Positions 35,088 to 44,510 are shown, counted from the stretch's first letter. The stretch: DNA of 64,000 bases from Streptomyces sp. NBC_01268 (GCF_036240795.1 NZ_CP108454.1:7996001-8060000), one strand, 5' to 3'. Notes: generated by a model from the sequence alone, not told the origin. Program-made: numbers and translations.

Positions 35088-38000
35088 CCTCGCCCGGCCC
35101 CCTGTCCCCGTGCCCCCGGATCCCCGGGGCACGAGTCCGCATACGGAACGTCGGGCAGCAGCGCCCGCCACTCCGCGCGCGACAGCCCCGCCCCGCCGAC
35201 CCGGCGACAGACCACCGCCGCCGTACGGTCCGGGGCGAGGGGGTAGGACTGCGGCGGCGTGCGGTCGCCCGCCGCGCGCAGCACGGTGCCGTCGGCGTCG
35301 AACGCCAGGGCCAGGATCCTGTCGCCGGGCGTGGACAGCGGCCCGCCGATCCGCTGGTGGGACGCGGTGTCCCAGAGCTGAAGCGTGCCCTCGTCCCCGG
35401 CCACGGCGAGAGTGCGTCCGTCGGGGGAGAACGCGAGGGCGGAGACGAACTGGTACGGGTGGCTCTCCTCGCCCGGCAGCACGCCGAGGCGCCGGCCGAG
35501 CCGCCCGTCCCAGAGCGCGACCCGCCCGGACGCGTCCCCCACCGCCAGCAGCGCGCCGTCCGAGCTGAAGGCGAGCGCCGTCGCCTTCCCCGGACTCCGG
35601 GTGTTCGGCAGCAGGGCGCCCCCGGGCATGCGGTAGGCCTGCCCCCGCGCCGTCAGCAGCAGGCTGCCGTCCGGGTGCAGCGCGGTCCGTCCGAAGCCGC
35701 CGGTCAGGGTGGTCGTCGTCCACCCGCGCCGCAGGTCCCGCACGCGGGCCGGAACGGCGCCGGGGCCCGGCGGGCCGGACACGACCAGCGACTCCGCGCC
35801 GCCGCCGAACGCGACGTACGACCAGGGCTCGGGGCCCAGTTCCCGCGCGCCGAGCTCGGAGAGCGCCCGGCGCCCGCGTACGTCGTAGAGGGAGACCCGA
35901 GGCGACTGCGCGGCCCCCGCCCCGTACGCGAGGCGCCGCCCCGCCGCGTCGAACGCCAGAGTGACCCCGCAGTCCTCGGCGAGCGGCCACTCCGCGGGCA
36001 GCCGGCAGGCCGCACTGCCCGGCTCCGCCAGCGGCTTGCCGGTGCGCGGGTCGAAGAGGCGGAAGCGGACGCGGTCCCGCTCGCCACGCGCCGTGGCCAG
36101 GACGCCGCCGCCCGGACCGAACGCCGCCGCCACCGCCGGGACGGCGTCCCACCGGCCTTCCATCGACCGGTCGAGGGAGAGCGTATGGACCGTGGGCCCC
36201 CACGAGCCCTCCGGGCCGCCCAGGTACCGGACCACACCGGCGCGCGGGTCGATCCGCAGGTCCTTGACGACCTCCCCGACCAGCCGGTGCCGGAAGACGG
36301 GCAGCGGTGCACCCACCCGCCACACCAGCAGCTCCTTGCCGTCCGAGGCCCCCAGGAAGGCACCGTCCGCGGCGAGTTCGACGGTCTCCAGGCCCGGGTG
36401 CTCGACCTGCGGGAGCTCCCGCCCGGAGGCGACGTCCCAGGCCCGGTACCCCGTGTCCCCGATCAGGCCCAGGTACCGGCCGTCGGCGGAGAACGCGACC
36501 CGCTCCTGAAGGCACTGCCGGTGCGTGACCTCCGGCAGCCGCGGCGCCGACACCCGGCGCCGCCGGGCCACGTCCCACAACTGGAGCCGCTCGCCCGGCA
36601 CGCACAGGGCCACATACCGGTCGTCCGGGCTGACGGTGGCATCGGCGAGCGCCGTACCCGCCGAGAGCGAGGGCTCACGACGGTCCCTCTTCTGCTGGTT
36701 CCGCAAGGCGGTGAGATGCTCCCACCGGAGGCCACCGGACGTCGTGTCGCCGGAGTGGGGCGTCCGCGACCGCCCGGCCCCGACCGTCCACTCCAGCAGC
36801 GGGCGCCGCACCCCCAGGTCCCACAGCTGTACGCGAAAGCCGTCGCGGGTGGTGTCGTACGCGAGGAGGCTCCGCCCGCCGGCACCCATCTCCACACCTG
36901 CCCTCGCCACGACGGGCATGCTCAGGAGGCCGCCGCCGTCCAGGTCCCGCACGCTCACCCGTCCCGCCGGGCCGAACTCCGGCAACCAGCGCGCGCCCGC
37001 CTGCGGAAAGGCCACGTCCCCGGCCGCCTTCCCCAGGCCCGGCGCCGTGCCGGTGCGGCGCCGGCCGGCGACGTCCCACCAGGTGACCTGGTCGGCGCCG
37101 ACGCTGATCAGCGTGCGCCCGTCGCCGCTGAGACGGCGCATGGTCCCGTCATCGCCGTCGGGGTCGGTGAAGACGTCCTGCTCCCGCTGCGCCATGGCGC
37201 TCGACAGGGCCGCACGGGTCTCGGGCAGGTCCGCGACGCGCCAGGCGGCGAGACCGAGCCGCATGGCCTGCTGCGGATCGCTCGCCTGGAGGCTGTACGA
37301 GACGCCCGCGACGCGCCGGGCCTCCGCCTCGACGTGGCGGCGCTCGGCGGCCCGGTTCTGCTGCCAGGCGACGAGCGAGGCGACGAGGCTCAGAACGAGC
37401 AGCACCGACCCGACGCCTGCCCGGGCCCGCCGCCCCCGGTGTTCGCGGCGGCGCGCGGCGGCGGACGTGGTGAGGAACGCGCGTTCCGACGGCGTCAGGC
37501 CGACGCCGCCGCCCACCTGCTGCTCGGCATCGGCCAGTCGTACGCCCCGGTACAGGGCCCCCGGGTCCCGCCCGAGCGCCTCCCAGGCGTCGGCGGCCTC
37601 GGTGAGCCGGCGCAGGGTGCGGAGGCGCTCGCGGTCCTCGTCGAGCCAACCGCGCAGGCGCGGCCAGGCGGCCAGGACGGCCTCGTGGGCGAGGTCGACG
37701 GTGTCGCCGTCGAGCGTGATGAGGCGGGCCCGGGCGAGCCGTTCGAGCACGAAGGCCGTTCCGGCGTCGGAAGGGGCACTGGTGCCGGTGCCGGTGCCGG
37801 ATCCGTCGGGCTCCGTGTCGGCGTCGGCCGACGCCGCGATCTCGGCCCGGGTGGTCGGCCGTCGGGTGTCCGGGGTTCCCTCGCCCGGGCTGACGAGCCG
37901 CAGCAGGATGCGCCGTGCGGTCGCCGCCTGCCCGGGGGTGAAGCGGGCGAACACCTCCTCCGCCGTGTGCGCGACCGCCCCGTGGATGCCGCCGGCCGCG

Positions 38001-39010
38001 TCGTACGCGGCCTCCGTCAGCACCCGGCCCCGGCGCCTGCGCCAGGTCTCCAGGAGCGCGTGGGACATCAGCGGCAGGCCGCCCGGTTCCTCGGCGACCT
38101 CGCGCACGATCCGGGCCGTGAGGGTCCGTTCCACGACCAGCCCGTCCAGTGCCGCGGGCCGGACGACGGCCTCGCGCAGCTCGGACTCGTCCATGGGGGA
38201 GAGCAGCAGGGTCGCCTCCCGTGCGGCCTCGGACAGGCGCCGGTGCCGGGCGAGATGGGCGTGGAAATCGGCACGGACGGCGAGGACGACCCGTACGCCC
38301 CGGTCGGGTTCGGCGGCGTCCAGCAGCACGTCGATGAACCGGTCCCGTGCGGCCTGGTCGGCGCACAGGGTGAACACCTCCTCGAACTGGTCGACCACGA
38401 CCACCGTGCCCGGGCCCGCGTCGCCGATGTGCCCGTGGGCGTCGGCCGGATGCGCCCCGGGCGTGAGAATCCGAACGGACGCGGTCCTGCCCGGCCCGCC
38501 CGTCGTGCCCGCCGCCCCGCCCGGGTGCCGCCGCAACCGTGGAATGAGCCCCGCCCGTAAGAGAGACGACTTCCCGCTCCCGGAGGGGCCGGTCAGGACG
38601 ACCAGGCGCCGTTCGCGTACGAGCTCCACCAGCCGGGCCACGAGCCGGTCCCGCCCGAAGAACCGTTCCTCGTGCCCCGTGCCGTACCGGGCGAGACCGA
38701 GGTACGGAGGCTCGGCGTCCTCCTCGTCGGCTCTGGCCTCCTCCTGCGTCCCGCGCAGCGCCTCGTGCCAGCGCCTCTCCCACTCCTCCGGATCCCCGCC
38801 GCACGCCACCACATAGGCCCGCACCACCGACAGCGAGGGCAGCCGCTCTCCGGCGGCGGCCTGGGCGAGGGTGGCCGTGGAGTAGTGCGCCCGCGCCGCC
38901 ATGGCGCGGTAGGTGAGGCCGCCGGCCTCCTGCCGTAGCTTCCGCAACGCGTGGGCGAACCGCGCGGTGGCTCCCGCGGTCGGATCCAGCGGTCGTTCCC
39001 TACGCCCCAT
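35048..39010 (-). CDS. HTH-nSTAND-WD40 protein
   Basis: 1320 residues. The N-terminal HTH_31-like domain (LRKLRQEAGGLTYRAMAARAHYSTATLAQAAAGERLPSL split over residues 22-60) is followed by an nSTAND NTPase with Walker A GPSGSGKSS (about 142) and Walker B VVVVDQFEEVF (about 203), then a single membrane helix (SVLLVLSLVASLVAW, about 525). The C-terminal half is WD40 repeats, clearest near the end (ALAFSPDGRTLAVAGDEGTLQLWDTA). STAND proteins are signal-driven switches; relatives act in regulation or defence. Relatives I recall stop soon after a 'LPDVPY...C' motif; here about 25 extra residues run on into the antisense of the P450 gene. Confidence 0.85.
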   Translation of the reverse strand: MGRRERPLDPTAGATARFAHALRKLRQEAGGLTYRAMAARAHYSTATLAQAAAGERLPSLSVVRAYVVACGGDPEEWERRWHEALRGTQEEARADEEDAEPPYLGLARYGTGHEERFFGRDRLVARLVELVRERRLVVLTGPSGSGKSSLLRAGLIPRLRRHPGGAAGTTGGPGRTASVRILTPGAHPADAHGHIGDAGPGTVVVVDQFEEVFTLCADQAARDRFIDVLLDAAEPDRGVRVVLAVRADFHAHLARHRRLSEAAREATLLLSPMDESELREAVVRPAALDGLVVERTLTARIVREVAEEPGGLPLMSHALLETWRRRRGRVLTEAAYDAAGGIHGAVAHTAEEVFARFTPGQAATARRILLRLVSPGEGTPDTRRPTTRAEIAASADADTEPDGSGTGTGTSAPSDAGTAFVLERLARARLITLDGDTVDLAHEAVLAAWPRLRGWLDEDRERLRTLRRLTEAADAWEALGRDPGALYRGVRLADAEQQVGGGVGLTPSERAFLTTSAAARRREHRGRRARAGVGSVLLVLSLVASLVAWQQNRAAERRHVEAEARRVAGVSYSLQASDPQQAMRLGLAAWRVADLPETRAALSSAMAQREQDVFTDPDGDDGTMRRLSGDGRTLISVGADQVTWWDVAGRRRTGTAPGLGKAAGDVAFPQAGARWLPEFGPAGRVSVRDLDGGGLLSMPVVARAGVEMGAGGRSLLAYDTTRDGFRVQLWDLGVRRPLLEWTVGAGRSRTPHSGDTTSGGLRWEHLTALRNQQKRDRREPSLSAGTALADATVSPDDRYVALCVPGERLQLWDVARRRRVSAPRLPEVTHRQCLQERVAFSADGRYLGLIGDTGYRAWDVASGRELPQVEHPGLETVELAADGAFLGASDGKELLVWRVGAPLPVFRHRLVGEVVKDLRIDPRAGVVRYLGGPEGSWGPTVHTLSLDRSMEGRWDAVPAVAAAFGPGGGVLATARGERDRVRFRLFDPRTGKPLAEPGSAACRLPAEWPLAEDCGVTLAFDAAGRRLAYGAGAAQSPRVSLYDVRGRRALSELGARELGPEPWSYVAFGGGAESLVVSGPPGPGAVPARVRDLRRGWTTTTLTGGFGRTALHPDGSLLLTARGQAYRMPGGALLPNTRSPGKATALAFSSDGALLAVGDASGRVALWDGRLGRRLGVLPGEESHPYQFVSALAFSPDGRTLAVAGDEGTLQLWDTASHQRIGGPLSTPGDRILALAFDADGTVLRAAGDRTPPQSYPLAPDRTAAVVCRRVGGAGLSRAEWRALLPDVPYADSCPGDPGARGQGAGRGHASQVTGRLFTP

Positions 39011-39056
39011 GACATCCCCCGTTCCGTCCGTGGCAAGGCCGGGACGACGCTAAGGA

Positions 39057-39092
39057 ATTGTCCGAACTGGTGAAACAGGCCTGCCGGACAAT
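39057..39092. promoter_or_regulatory. Inverted repeat between the nSTAND and I36 inhibitor genes
   Basis: ATTGTCCG and CGGACAAT, 20 bases apart, 47 bases upstream of the nSTAND start and 80 bases upstream of the inhibitor start. The nSTAND protein has its own HTH and could bind here (inference). Confidence 0.45.
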
Positions 39093-39171
39093 CTGCGACC
39101 CGCCGAATCTGGTCCCACCGCCCTGTGGCGGACGTATCGAGGAACCCATCGACGAAGAACGGGAGTTCACC

Positions 39172-39576
39172 ATGCAGCGGAACAGGCTGGCCCTTGCGGT
39201 CGCGACGGGCGCACTGGCGGCGGTCGCCACCCTGGGGACGGGCGCGGGGACGGCGAGCGCGGGAACGACGGCGGTGTGGCAGGGTTGCCAGTCCGGGCAG
39301 ATCTGCGTCTACCCGGAGCTCAACGGCGGCGGCACCCCCTGCGTCTGGTACGGCGACGACCGCGACTGGCGGTCGGGGTCCCCGTACTGCGACAAGGTCG
39401 TGAAGTCGATCTGGAACCGGGGCGTGGGCGGCGCCGGCAGCTACCGCCACGTGAAGTTCTACTTCAACGCCGGATACGACAAGTACTACGCGTGCGCCGC
39501 CCAGGGCTTCAAGGGCAACACCGGCCCGACCGCCGGCGTCGTGCTCAGGTCCCACATCTGGGCGACGAGCTGCTAG
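39172..39576 (+). CDS. Secreted peptidase inhibitor family I36-like protein
   Basis: 134 residues. The ATG at 39172 has GGGAG upstream and a standard signal peptide (ends near GTASA). The mature part has six Cys (GCQSGQIC, PC, YC, ACAAQ, final C) and the I36/beta-gamma-crystallin-like pattern ICVYPELNGGGTPCVW. Streptomyces I36 proteins (SMI type) inhibit metalloproteases outside the cell. A strong terminator follows. Confidence 0.82.
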   Translation: MQRNRLALAVATGALAAVATLGTGAGTASAGTTAVWQGCQSGQICVYPELNGGGTPCVWYGDDRDWRSGSPYCDKVVKSIWNRGVGGAGSYRHVKFYFNAGYDKYYACAAQGFKGNTGPTAGVVLRSHIWATSC

Positions 39577-39590
39577 CGAGGCCCCTGCCG

Positions 39591-39631
39591 CCGGCGACGT
39601 ACCACGCCAGCCGGGCGTGGTACGTCGCCGG
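39591..39631 (+). terminator. Perfect 18-base-pair hairpin
   Basis: Arms 39591-39608 and 39614-39631 are exact complements around a five-base loop, 14 bases after the inhibitor stop. Confidence 0.85.
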
Positions 39632-39660
39632 CCGCAACCCCCGGCCGCAACCCCCGGCCG
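39630..39660. repeat. Tandem 13-base repeat, second locus
   Basis: Two copies of GGCCGCAACCCCC plus GGCCG. The unit differs by one base from the array at 15214-15265. Confidence 0.8.
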
Positions 39661-39738
39661 CGACGGGAGCCCTGCCGCATCCCCCCTAGACTCCGTCGGT
39701 GATCCGCCCCGTACCGCCACCAGGCCAGGAGCCACCCG

Positions 39739-40401
39739 ATGGACCCCACGGACCACACCGCTCGTACCGCGCACACCAGCCCTACCGGCCCCACCGGCCG
39801 CATCGACTCCTTCTTCGATGTCGAGACCCTGACCGCCGGCCGATGGCGCAACGGGGGTGGTGCGACGAGGGAGATCGTCGTGCGCCCGCCGGACGCGGAG
39901 GAGTTCGGGTGGCGGGCGAGCGTCGCGGACATCGACGCGGACGGCCCCTTCTCGGCGTTCCCGGGTGTCGACCGGACGCTGACGCTGCTGGCGGGCGAGG
40001 GCGTGCGCCTGGTCTGCCCGGGGGAGTTCGACCGCCTGTTGACGCGGGCGGGGGAGCCGTTCGCCTTCTCGGGGGACCTCGCGCTGGACGCCGAGCTGGC
40101 CGGTGGGCCCTGCCGGGTGCTCAACCTCATGGTGCGGCGGGGCCGTTGGACGGCCCGGGTGGAGCGGGTCTCCGATCCGGTCCTGCCGGGCCCGGGGCAC
40201 GCGGGCCTGCTGTACGTCCTGCGGGGACGCTGGCGGACGGGTGCTGACGACGACGGGGGCGTCCTCGCGCCCGGCCAGGGCGTGTGGTGGGACGGGGCGG
40301 AGGACGGGCGAGGCGGCGGCGGGCCGAGCGAGGCGACCGCACCGCGACCGCTCTCGCCCGACGCCGCCGCCCTGTGGGCGGATGTCTCCCCGGCGGGATG
40401 A
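39739..40401 (+). CDS. HutD/Ves-family cupin protein
   Basis: 220 residues. The landmarks are RWRNGGGATREIV, FGWRASVADIDADGPFSAFPGVDRTLTLLAGEGVRL and LNLMVRRGRW, diagnostic of HutD/Ves bicupins. The role is unclear, but in other bacteria they accompany histidine utilisation or cold stress. A TAGACT box near 39687 with AGGAG before the ATG gives a normal leadered transcript. A Gly-rich insert lies near the C-terminus. It converges on the NCS1 permease gene with only six bases between stops. Confidence 0.88.
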   Translation: MDPTDHTARTAHTSPTGPTGRIDSFFDVETLTAGRWRNGGGATREIVVRPPDAEEFGWRASVADIDADGPFSAFPGVDRTLTLLAGEGVRLVCPGEFDRLLTRAGEPFAFSGDLALDAELAGGPCRVLNLMVRRGRWTARVERVSDPVLPGPGHAGLLYVLRGRWRTGADDDGGVLAPGQGVWWDGAEDGRGGGGPSEATAPRPLSPDAAALWADVSPAG

Positions 40402-40407
40402 CCGGGT

Positions 40408-41859
40408 TCAGCCGACCCGCGCCGCCCCCGCCCGGTCGCCGCTCCCGGCCGAGGCCGGGTGGATGGTCGCGGCGGGCGGGTCGGCGGTACGGCGCGCCCA
40501 CGCCCAGTACAGGGCCGCGGTGACGACGAGTCCGACGATCCAGGAGATGTCGGCGCCGCCCAGCTCCTCGGTGAGGGCGCCGGTGTACAGCTTGGTGGCG
40601 AGGAACGGGACCTGCGCGGCGATGCCGACGGCGTAGCAGGTCAGCGCGGTGACGTTCCAGCGCCCGTAGCGGCCGGCGGGGTCGTACAGGGCGGGGATGT
40701 CGACGCGTTCGCGGGAGATCAGGTAGTAGTCGACCAGGTTGATCGCGCTCCACGGGGTGAAGACCATCAGGATCAGGAGCACGAAGTTCTTGAAGTTGGT
40801 GAGGAAGTCGGCGCTGGCGGCGAGCGCGATGACCACCGACAGCGCGGTGAAGCCGACGATGTACGCGGCGCGGGCGGCGGCCGAGATGCGGGAGCGGCCG
40901 TCGAAGGCGGTGACGGTGGTCAGGATCGACATGAAACCGCCGTACGCGTTCAGGCAGTTGACGGTGAGCTTGCCGACGACGACCACGAGGTAGATGAGGA
41001 ACGCGAGCACCGCCGGACCGGCGAGGCGCCCGAGGAAGCCCACCTGGTCGGGCAGGAACGCGTCGCCCGCGACGGCGGCGGTGAGCGCGCCGAGGGTCAT
41101 GGCCCACTGGGAGCCGATGACGGATCCGGCGAAGGTGGACCAGAAGGTGGCGCGGGTGCTGGTGTCGCGCGGCAGGTAGCGCGAGTAGTCGGCGACGTAC
41201 GGGCCGAAGGTCAGCTGCCAGCCGGCGCCCAGGCCCACGGCGAGCAGGAACGTCGCCGTGTCGAAGCCCTTGGCGCCGACGTGCGCGCCGACGTCGTACT
41301 GCGTGAACAGCCGCACCAGCAGGTAGCCGAGGCCGAGCACGCCGACGACGGTGGCGATGCGCCCGGCGAGGTGGATGAGCCGGTAGCCGGCGACGGCGAC
41401 CACGGCGGTCAGCGCGCCGAAGAGGAGGATGCCGACCTGCGTGTTGTCGATGTGCAGCAGCTCGGAGACCGCCTGGCCGGCGAGCACGCTGCCGGTGGCG
41501 GCGAACCCGAGGTACATCAGGATCACCAGGAGCAGCGGCAGGACGGCGCCGTAGACACCGAACTGCGCCCGGCTGGACACCATCTGCGGTACCCCGAGCC
41601 GCGGCCCCTGCGCGGAGTGCAGGGCCATGACGATGCCGCCGAGCACGTTGCCGATCAGCAGGGCGGGTATCGCCCACAGCGCGTCGGCCCCGAAGACGAC
41701 CGCCAGGGCGCCGTCGACGATCGCGGTGATCTGCATGTTGGCGCCGAACCACAACGTGAACTGGCTGCGCGGCGTCCCGTGCCGCTCGGCGTCCGGGATG
41801 ACCTCGATGGTCCGTCGCTCCATCGCGATCCGTTCCCCGGAGGCATGCTCGACCGGCAT
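40408..41859 (-). CDS. NCS1-family nucleobase/cytosine permease
   Basis: 483 residues with 12 membrane helices. The N-terminal motif RSQFTLWFGANMQITAIVDGAL, the GPRLGVPQMVSSRAQFG segment and the DYSRYLP motif after helix 5 mark purine-cytosine permease-like NCS1 symporters (CodB/FurE group). The ATG at 41859 starts MPVEHASGERIAMERR. Likely substrates are cytosine, purines, allantoin or hydantoin. Next to HutD it may serve histidine- or purine-derived nitrogen uptake (inference). The gap 41860-42019 holds its promoter. Confidence 0.88.
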   Translation of the reverse strand: MPVEHASGERIAMERRTIEVIPDAERHGTPRSQFTLWFGANMQITAIVDGALAVVFGADALWAIPALLIGNVLGGIVMALHSAQGPRLGVPQMVSSRAQFGVYGAVLPLLLVILMYLGFAATGSVLAGQAVSELLHIDNTQVGILLFGALTAVVAVAGYRLIHLAGRIATVVGVLGLGYLLVRLFTQYDVGAHVGAKGFDTATFLLAVGLGAGWQLTFGPYVADYSRYLPRDTSTRATFWSTFAGSVIGSQWAMTLGALTAAVAGDAFLPDQVGFLGRLAGPAVLAFLIYLVVVVGKLTVNCLNAYGGFMSILTTVTAFDGRSRISAAARAAYIVGFTALSVVIALAASADFLTNFKNFVLLILMVFTPWSAINLVDYYLISRERVDIPALYDPAGRYGRWNVTALTCYAVGIAAQVPFLATKLYTGALTEELGGADISWIVGLVVTAALYWAWARRTADPPAATIHPASAGSGDRAGAARVG

Positions 41860-42019
41860 GGTGATGTCCCCTTCCGCAGCGATTCCGGCGCAGCGCGAAG
41901 CGGCGCCGGTGTTGACCCAGGTGGTGCTGCGCCGAATCTGGCATAGGGGTGAACAGACATCAAGACTCTGAATGGAATCTTTCAGTGGCAGTCGGGGGTG
42001 CGCCGCCGGTGCGCCGCGC

Positions 42020-42406
42020 TCACTCGGCGGTCGCCGTCCCCCGTCGCCCGGCCGGGACGTCGCGGACGCCGAGGCGGAGGTGTTCGACGTGGTAGAGCGC
42101 CTGGTCGAGGAGTTCGGCGACGTGGTTGTCGTAGAGCGCGTAGATGATCGACCGGCCGCGCCGCTCGCCGGTGACCAGGCCGAGGTTGCGCAGCAGGCGC
42201 AGCTGATGGGAGCAGGCGGAGGCTTCCATGCCGACCGCGTCGGCGAGCTCGCCGACGGAGCAGGCGCCTTCCTGGAGGCGGGCGAGGATGTGCAGCCGCG
42301 AAGGTGTGGCCAGGGCCTGGAGGGTGGCGGCGACGTCGGACGCGCCGACGGCGTCGAGCCGTTCGCGGGTGGTGGCGTTGCTGCGGCTGTCCGTTCCGTG
42401 ACCCAT
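42020..42406 (-). CDS. nmtR: NmtR-type ArsR-family Ni(II)/Co(II) sensor
   Basis: 128 residues. The ArsR winged helix (ALATPSRLHILARLQEGACSVGELADAVGMEASACSHQLRLL) is followed by the alpha-5 metal site D93, H95, H106, H109 (YDNHVAELLDQALYHVEH), with exactly the D-x-H, 10 residues, H-x-x-H spacing of mycobacterial NmtR. The N-terminus MGHG also matches, supplying an N-terminal ligand. Metal binding releases the operator. TATGAT six bases before the ATG suggests a leaderless transcript. Its divergent target is the metal ATPase. Confidence 0.9.
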   Translation of the reverse strand: MGHGTDSRSNATTRERLDAVGASDVAATLQALATPSRLHILARLQEGACSVGELADAVGMEASACSHQLRLLRNLGLVTGERRGRSIIYALYDNHVAELLDQALYHVEHLRLGVRDVPAGRRGTATAE

Positions 42407-42424
42407 GACCCCATCATACGGATG

Positions 42425-42448
42425 ACATATGAAGACCTATTCATGTGT
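42425..42448. promoter_or_regulatory. ArsR/NmtR operator between nmtR and the metal ATPase
   Basis: ACATATGAA-N6-TTCATGTGT, an inverted repeat with eight of nine positions matched. It is of the usual ArsR/SmtB length and placed between the divergent start codons. Confidence 0.75.
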
Positions 42449-42499
42449 TCCTGTATGGTGAAACCGTTGCTCCAACCGCCCGTGAAGGGTCCCTTCGCC

Positions 42500-44476
42500 A
42501 TGTCTTCCGCTCTGGACCGGCGGCCCTCGCCGCCCCTGTCCCGGCTCCGCGCGGCGGCGCCTCGGCGCCGGACGCGCCTGCTGGCGCTCCCGGAGGCCCG
42601 CTGGGCACTCGCGGCCCTGGCGCTGTTCCTCCTCGCCCTGCCCCTGTACCTGCTCGACGGCCCCGCCTGGCTGTGGGGACCGCTGTTCGCCGCGACCTAC
42701 GTCACCGGCGGCTGGGAGCCCGGGTGGGAGGGACTGCGGGCCCTCAAGGGCAGGACCCTGGACGTGGATCTGCTCATGGTCGTCGCGGCGCTCGGTGCCG
42801 CCGCGATCGGCCAGGTCCTCGACGGCGCCCTGCTGATCGTCATCTTCGCGACCTCCGGCGCCCTGGAAGCCGTCGCCACCGCCCGCACCGCGGACTCCGT
42901 ACGGGGCCTGCTCGACCTCGCACCGGCCACCGCGAGCCGCCTTCTGCCCGACGGTACGGAGGAGACGGTCGACGCCCGGGCCCTCGCCGTCGGGGACACC
43001 GTCCTCGTGCGCCCGGGAGACCGGGTGGGAGCCGACGGCCGGGTGACCGGCGGCACCAGCGACGTCGACCAGGCCACCATCACCGGCGAACCGCTTCCGG
43101 TGACCAAGCGGGTGGGCGACGAGGTGTTCGCCGGCACCGTGAACGGCACGGGCGCCCTGCGCGTACGGGTGGAGCGGGACCCGTCGGACTCGGTGATCGC
43201 GCGCATCGTGAAGATGGTGGAGGAAGCCTCCGGGACCAAGGCGCCCACGCAACTGTTCATCGAGAAGGTCGAGCAGCGGTACTCGATCGGCATGGTCCTC
43301 GCGACCCTCGCCGTCTTCGTGGTCCCCCTGGCGTTCGGCGACGGCCTCCGGCCGGCGCTGCTGCGGGCCATGACCTTCATGATCGTCGCCTCGCCGTGCG
43401 CGGTGGTGCTCTCCACCATGCCGCCGCTGCTCTCCGCGATCGCCAACGCCGGTCGCCGGGGCGTGCTGGCCAAGTCGGCCGTCGTCATGGAACGCCTGGG
43501 CGAGATCGACACGGTCGCGCTGGACAAGACCGGCACCCTGACGGAAGGCACCCCCCGGGTCACCGACATCCGTCCCCTGCCCGGCACCGGCGTGGACGAC
43601 GTCACCCTCCTCGCCCTGGCGGCGTCCGCCGAGCATCCCAGCGAGCACCCCCTGGCCCGCGCCGTCGTCGACGCCGCCCGCGAGCGCCGCCTGCCCCTGT
43701 CCGCCGCCGCGGACTTCTCCTCGGCCCCCGGCGAAGGCGTCACGGCCACCGTCGGCGGTCACGCCGTCCGGGTCGGATCGCCCTCCCGGCTGCCGGCCGG
43801 TACGGGGCGCGCCGGCCACCTCCACCAGGCGGTGGTGGCCGAGCTGGAGGAATCCGGGCGGACCGCCGTGACCGTCGTGCGGGACCGCGCCGTCGTGGGC
43901 GTCCTGGGCATCGCCGACCGGCTGCGGCCCGACGCCCGGGCCACCGTCACGGCGCTCACCGAACTGACCGGCCGCGCCCCCGTCCTCCTCACCGGCGACA
44001 ACGAGCGCGCCGCGCGGCACCTGGCCGCCGAGGTGGGCATCACCGACGTACGCGCCGGGCTCCTGCCCCAGGACAAGGCCGCGGCCGTCAAGGAGTGGGA
44101 GGCGGAGGGCCGTCGGGTACTCGTCGTCGGCGACGGCGTCAACGACGCCCCCGCGCTGGCCGCCGCCCACTGCGGCATCGCGATGGGCAGGGCGGGCTCC
44201 GACCTCGCACTGCGGACCGCCGACGCCATCGTCGTCCGCGACGAACTCGCCACCGTCCCCGCCGTCGTCCGGCTCTCCCGCAGAGCACGCCGCCTGGTGA
44301 TCCAGAACCTGGCCATCGCCGGGACCTTCCTCACCGTCCTGGTCGCCTGGGACCTCCTCGGCACGCTCCCGTTGCCGCTGGGCGTCGCCGGGCACGAAGG
44401 CTCCACGGTCATCGTCGGCCTCAACGGCCTGCGCCTGCTGCGCGAGGCGGCCTGGCCCGTACGCGCCCCGCGGTAG
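42500..44476 (+). CDS. ctpJ: P1B4-type Co/Ni (divalent metal) efflux ATPase, CtpJ/CtpD-like
   Basis: 658 residues. It lacks an N-terminal metal-binding domain. The transmembrane motif SPC (about 298-300, in VASPCAVVLST), phosphorylation site D342 in DKTGT, HP-type nucleotide motif (SEHPLARAV), GDGVNDAPAL and HEGST (from H632) in the last helix pair are the P1B4 set, which exports cobalt, nickel or iron. Start 42500 follows AAGGG; an ATG at 42455 close to the operator is the alternative. The divergent NmtR sensor supports nickel/cobalt. Confidence 0.88.
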   Translation: MSSALDRRPSPPLSRLRAAAPRRRTRLLALPEARWALAALALFLLALPLYLLDGPAWLWGPLFAATYVTGGWEPGWEGLRALKGRTLDVDLLMVVAALGAAAIGQVLDGALLIVIFATSGALEAVATARTADSVRGLLDLAPATASRLLPDGTEETVDARALAVGDTVLVRPGDRVGADGRVTGGTSDVDQATITGEPLPVTKRVGDEVFAGTVNGTGALRVRVERDPSDSVIARIVKMVEEASGTKAPTQLFIEKVEQRYSIGMVLATLAVFVVPLAFGDGLRPALLRAMTFMIVASPCAVVLSTMPPLLSAIANAGRRGVLAKSAVVMERLGEIDTVALDKTGTLTEGTPRVTDIRPLPGTGVDDVTLLALAASAEHPSEHPLARAVVDAARERRLPLSAAADFSSAPGEGVTATVGGHAVRVGSPSRLPAGTGRAGHLHQAVVAELEESGRTAVTVVRDRAVVGVLGIADRLRPDARATVTALTELTGRAPVLLTGDNERAARHLAAEVGITDVRAGLLPQDKAAAVKEWEAEGRRVLVVGDGVNDAPALAAAHCGIAMGRAGSDLALRTADAIVVRDELATVPAVVRLSRRARRLVIQNLAIAGTFLTVLVAWDLLGTLPLPLGVAGHEGSTVIVGLNGLRLLREAAWPVRAPR

Positions 44477-44510
44477 CCGTTCTCGGCGCGGAAGTCCGCT
44501 CAACTCGCCC

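Noticed and set aside
33884..38560. 1558-codon open frame on the top strand
   Set aside because: It is antisense to the nSTAND gene and out of frame with the P450, with Arg/Pro/Gly-rich composition typical of GC-rich shadow frames.
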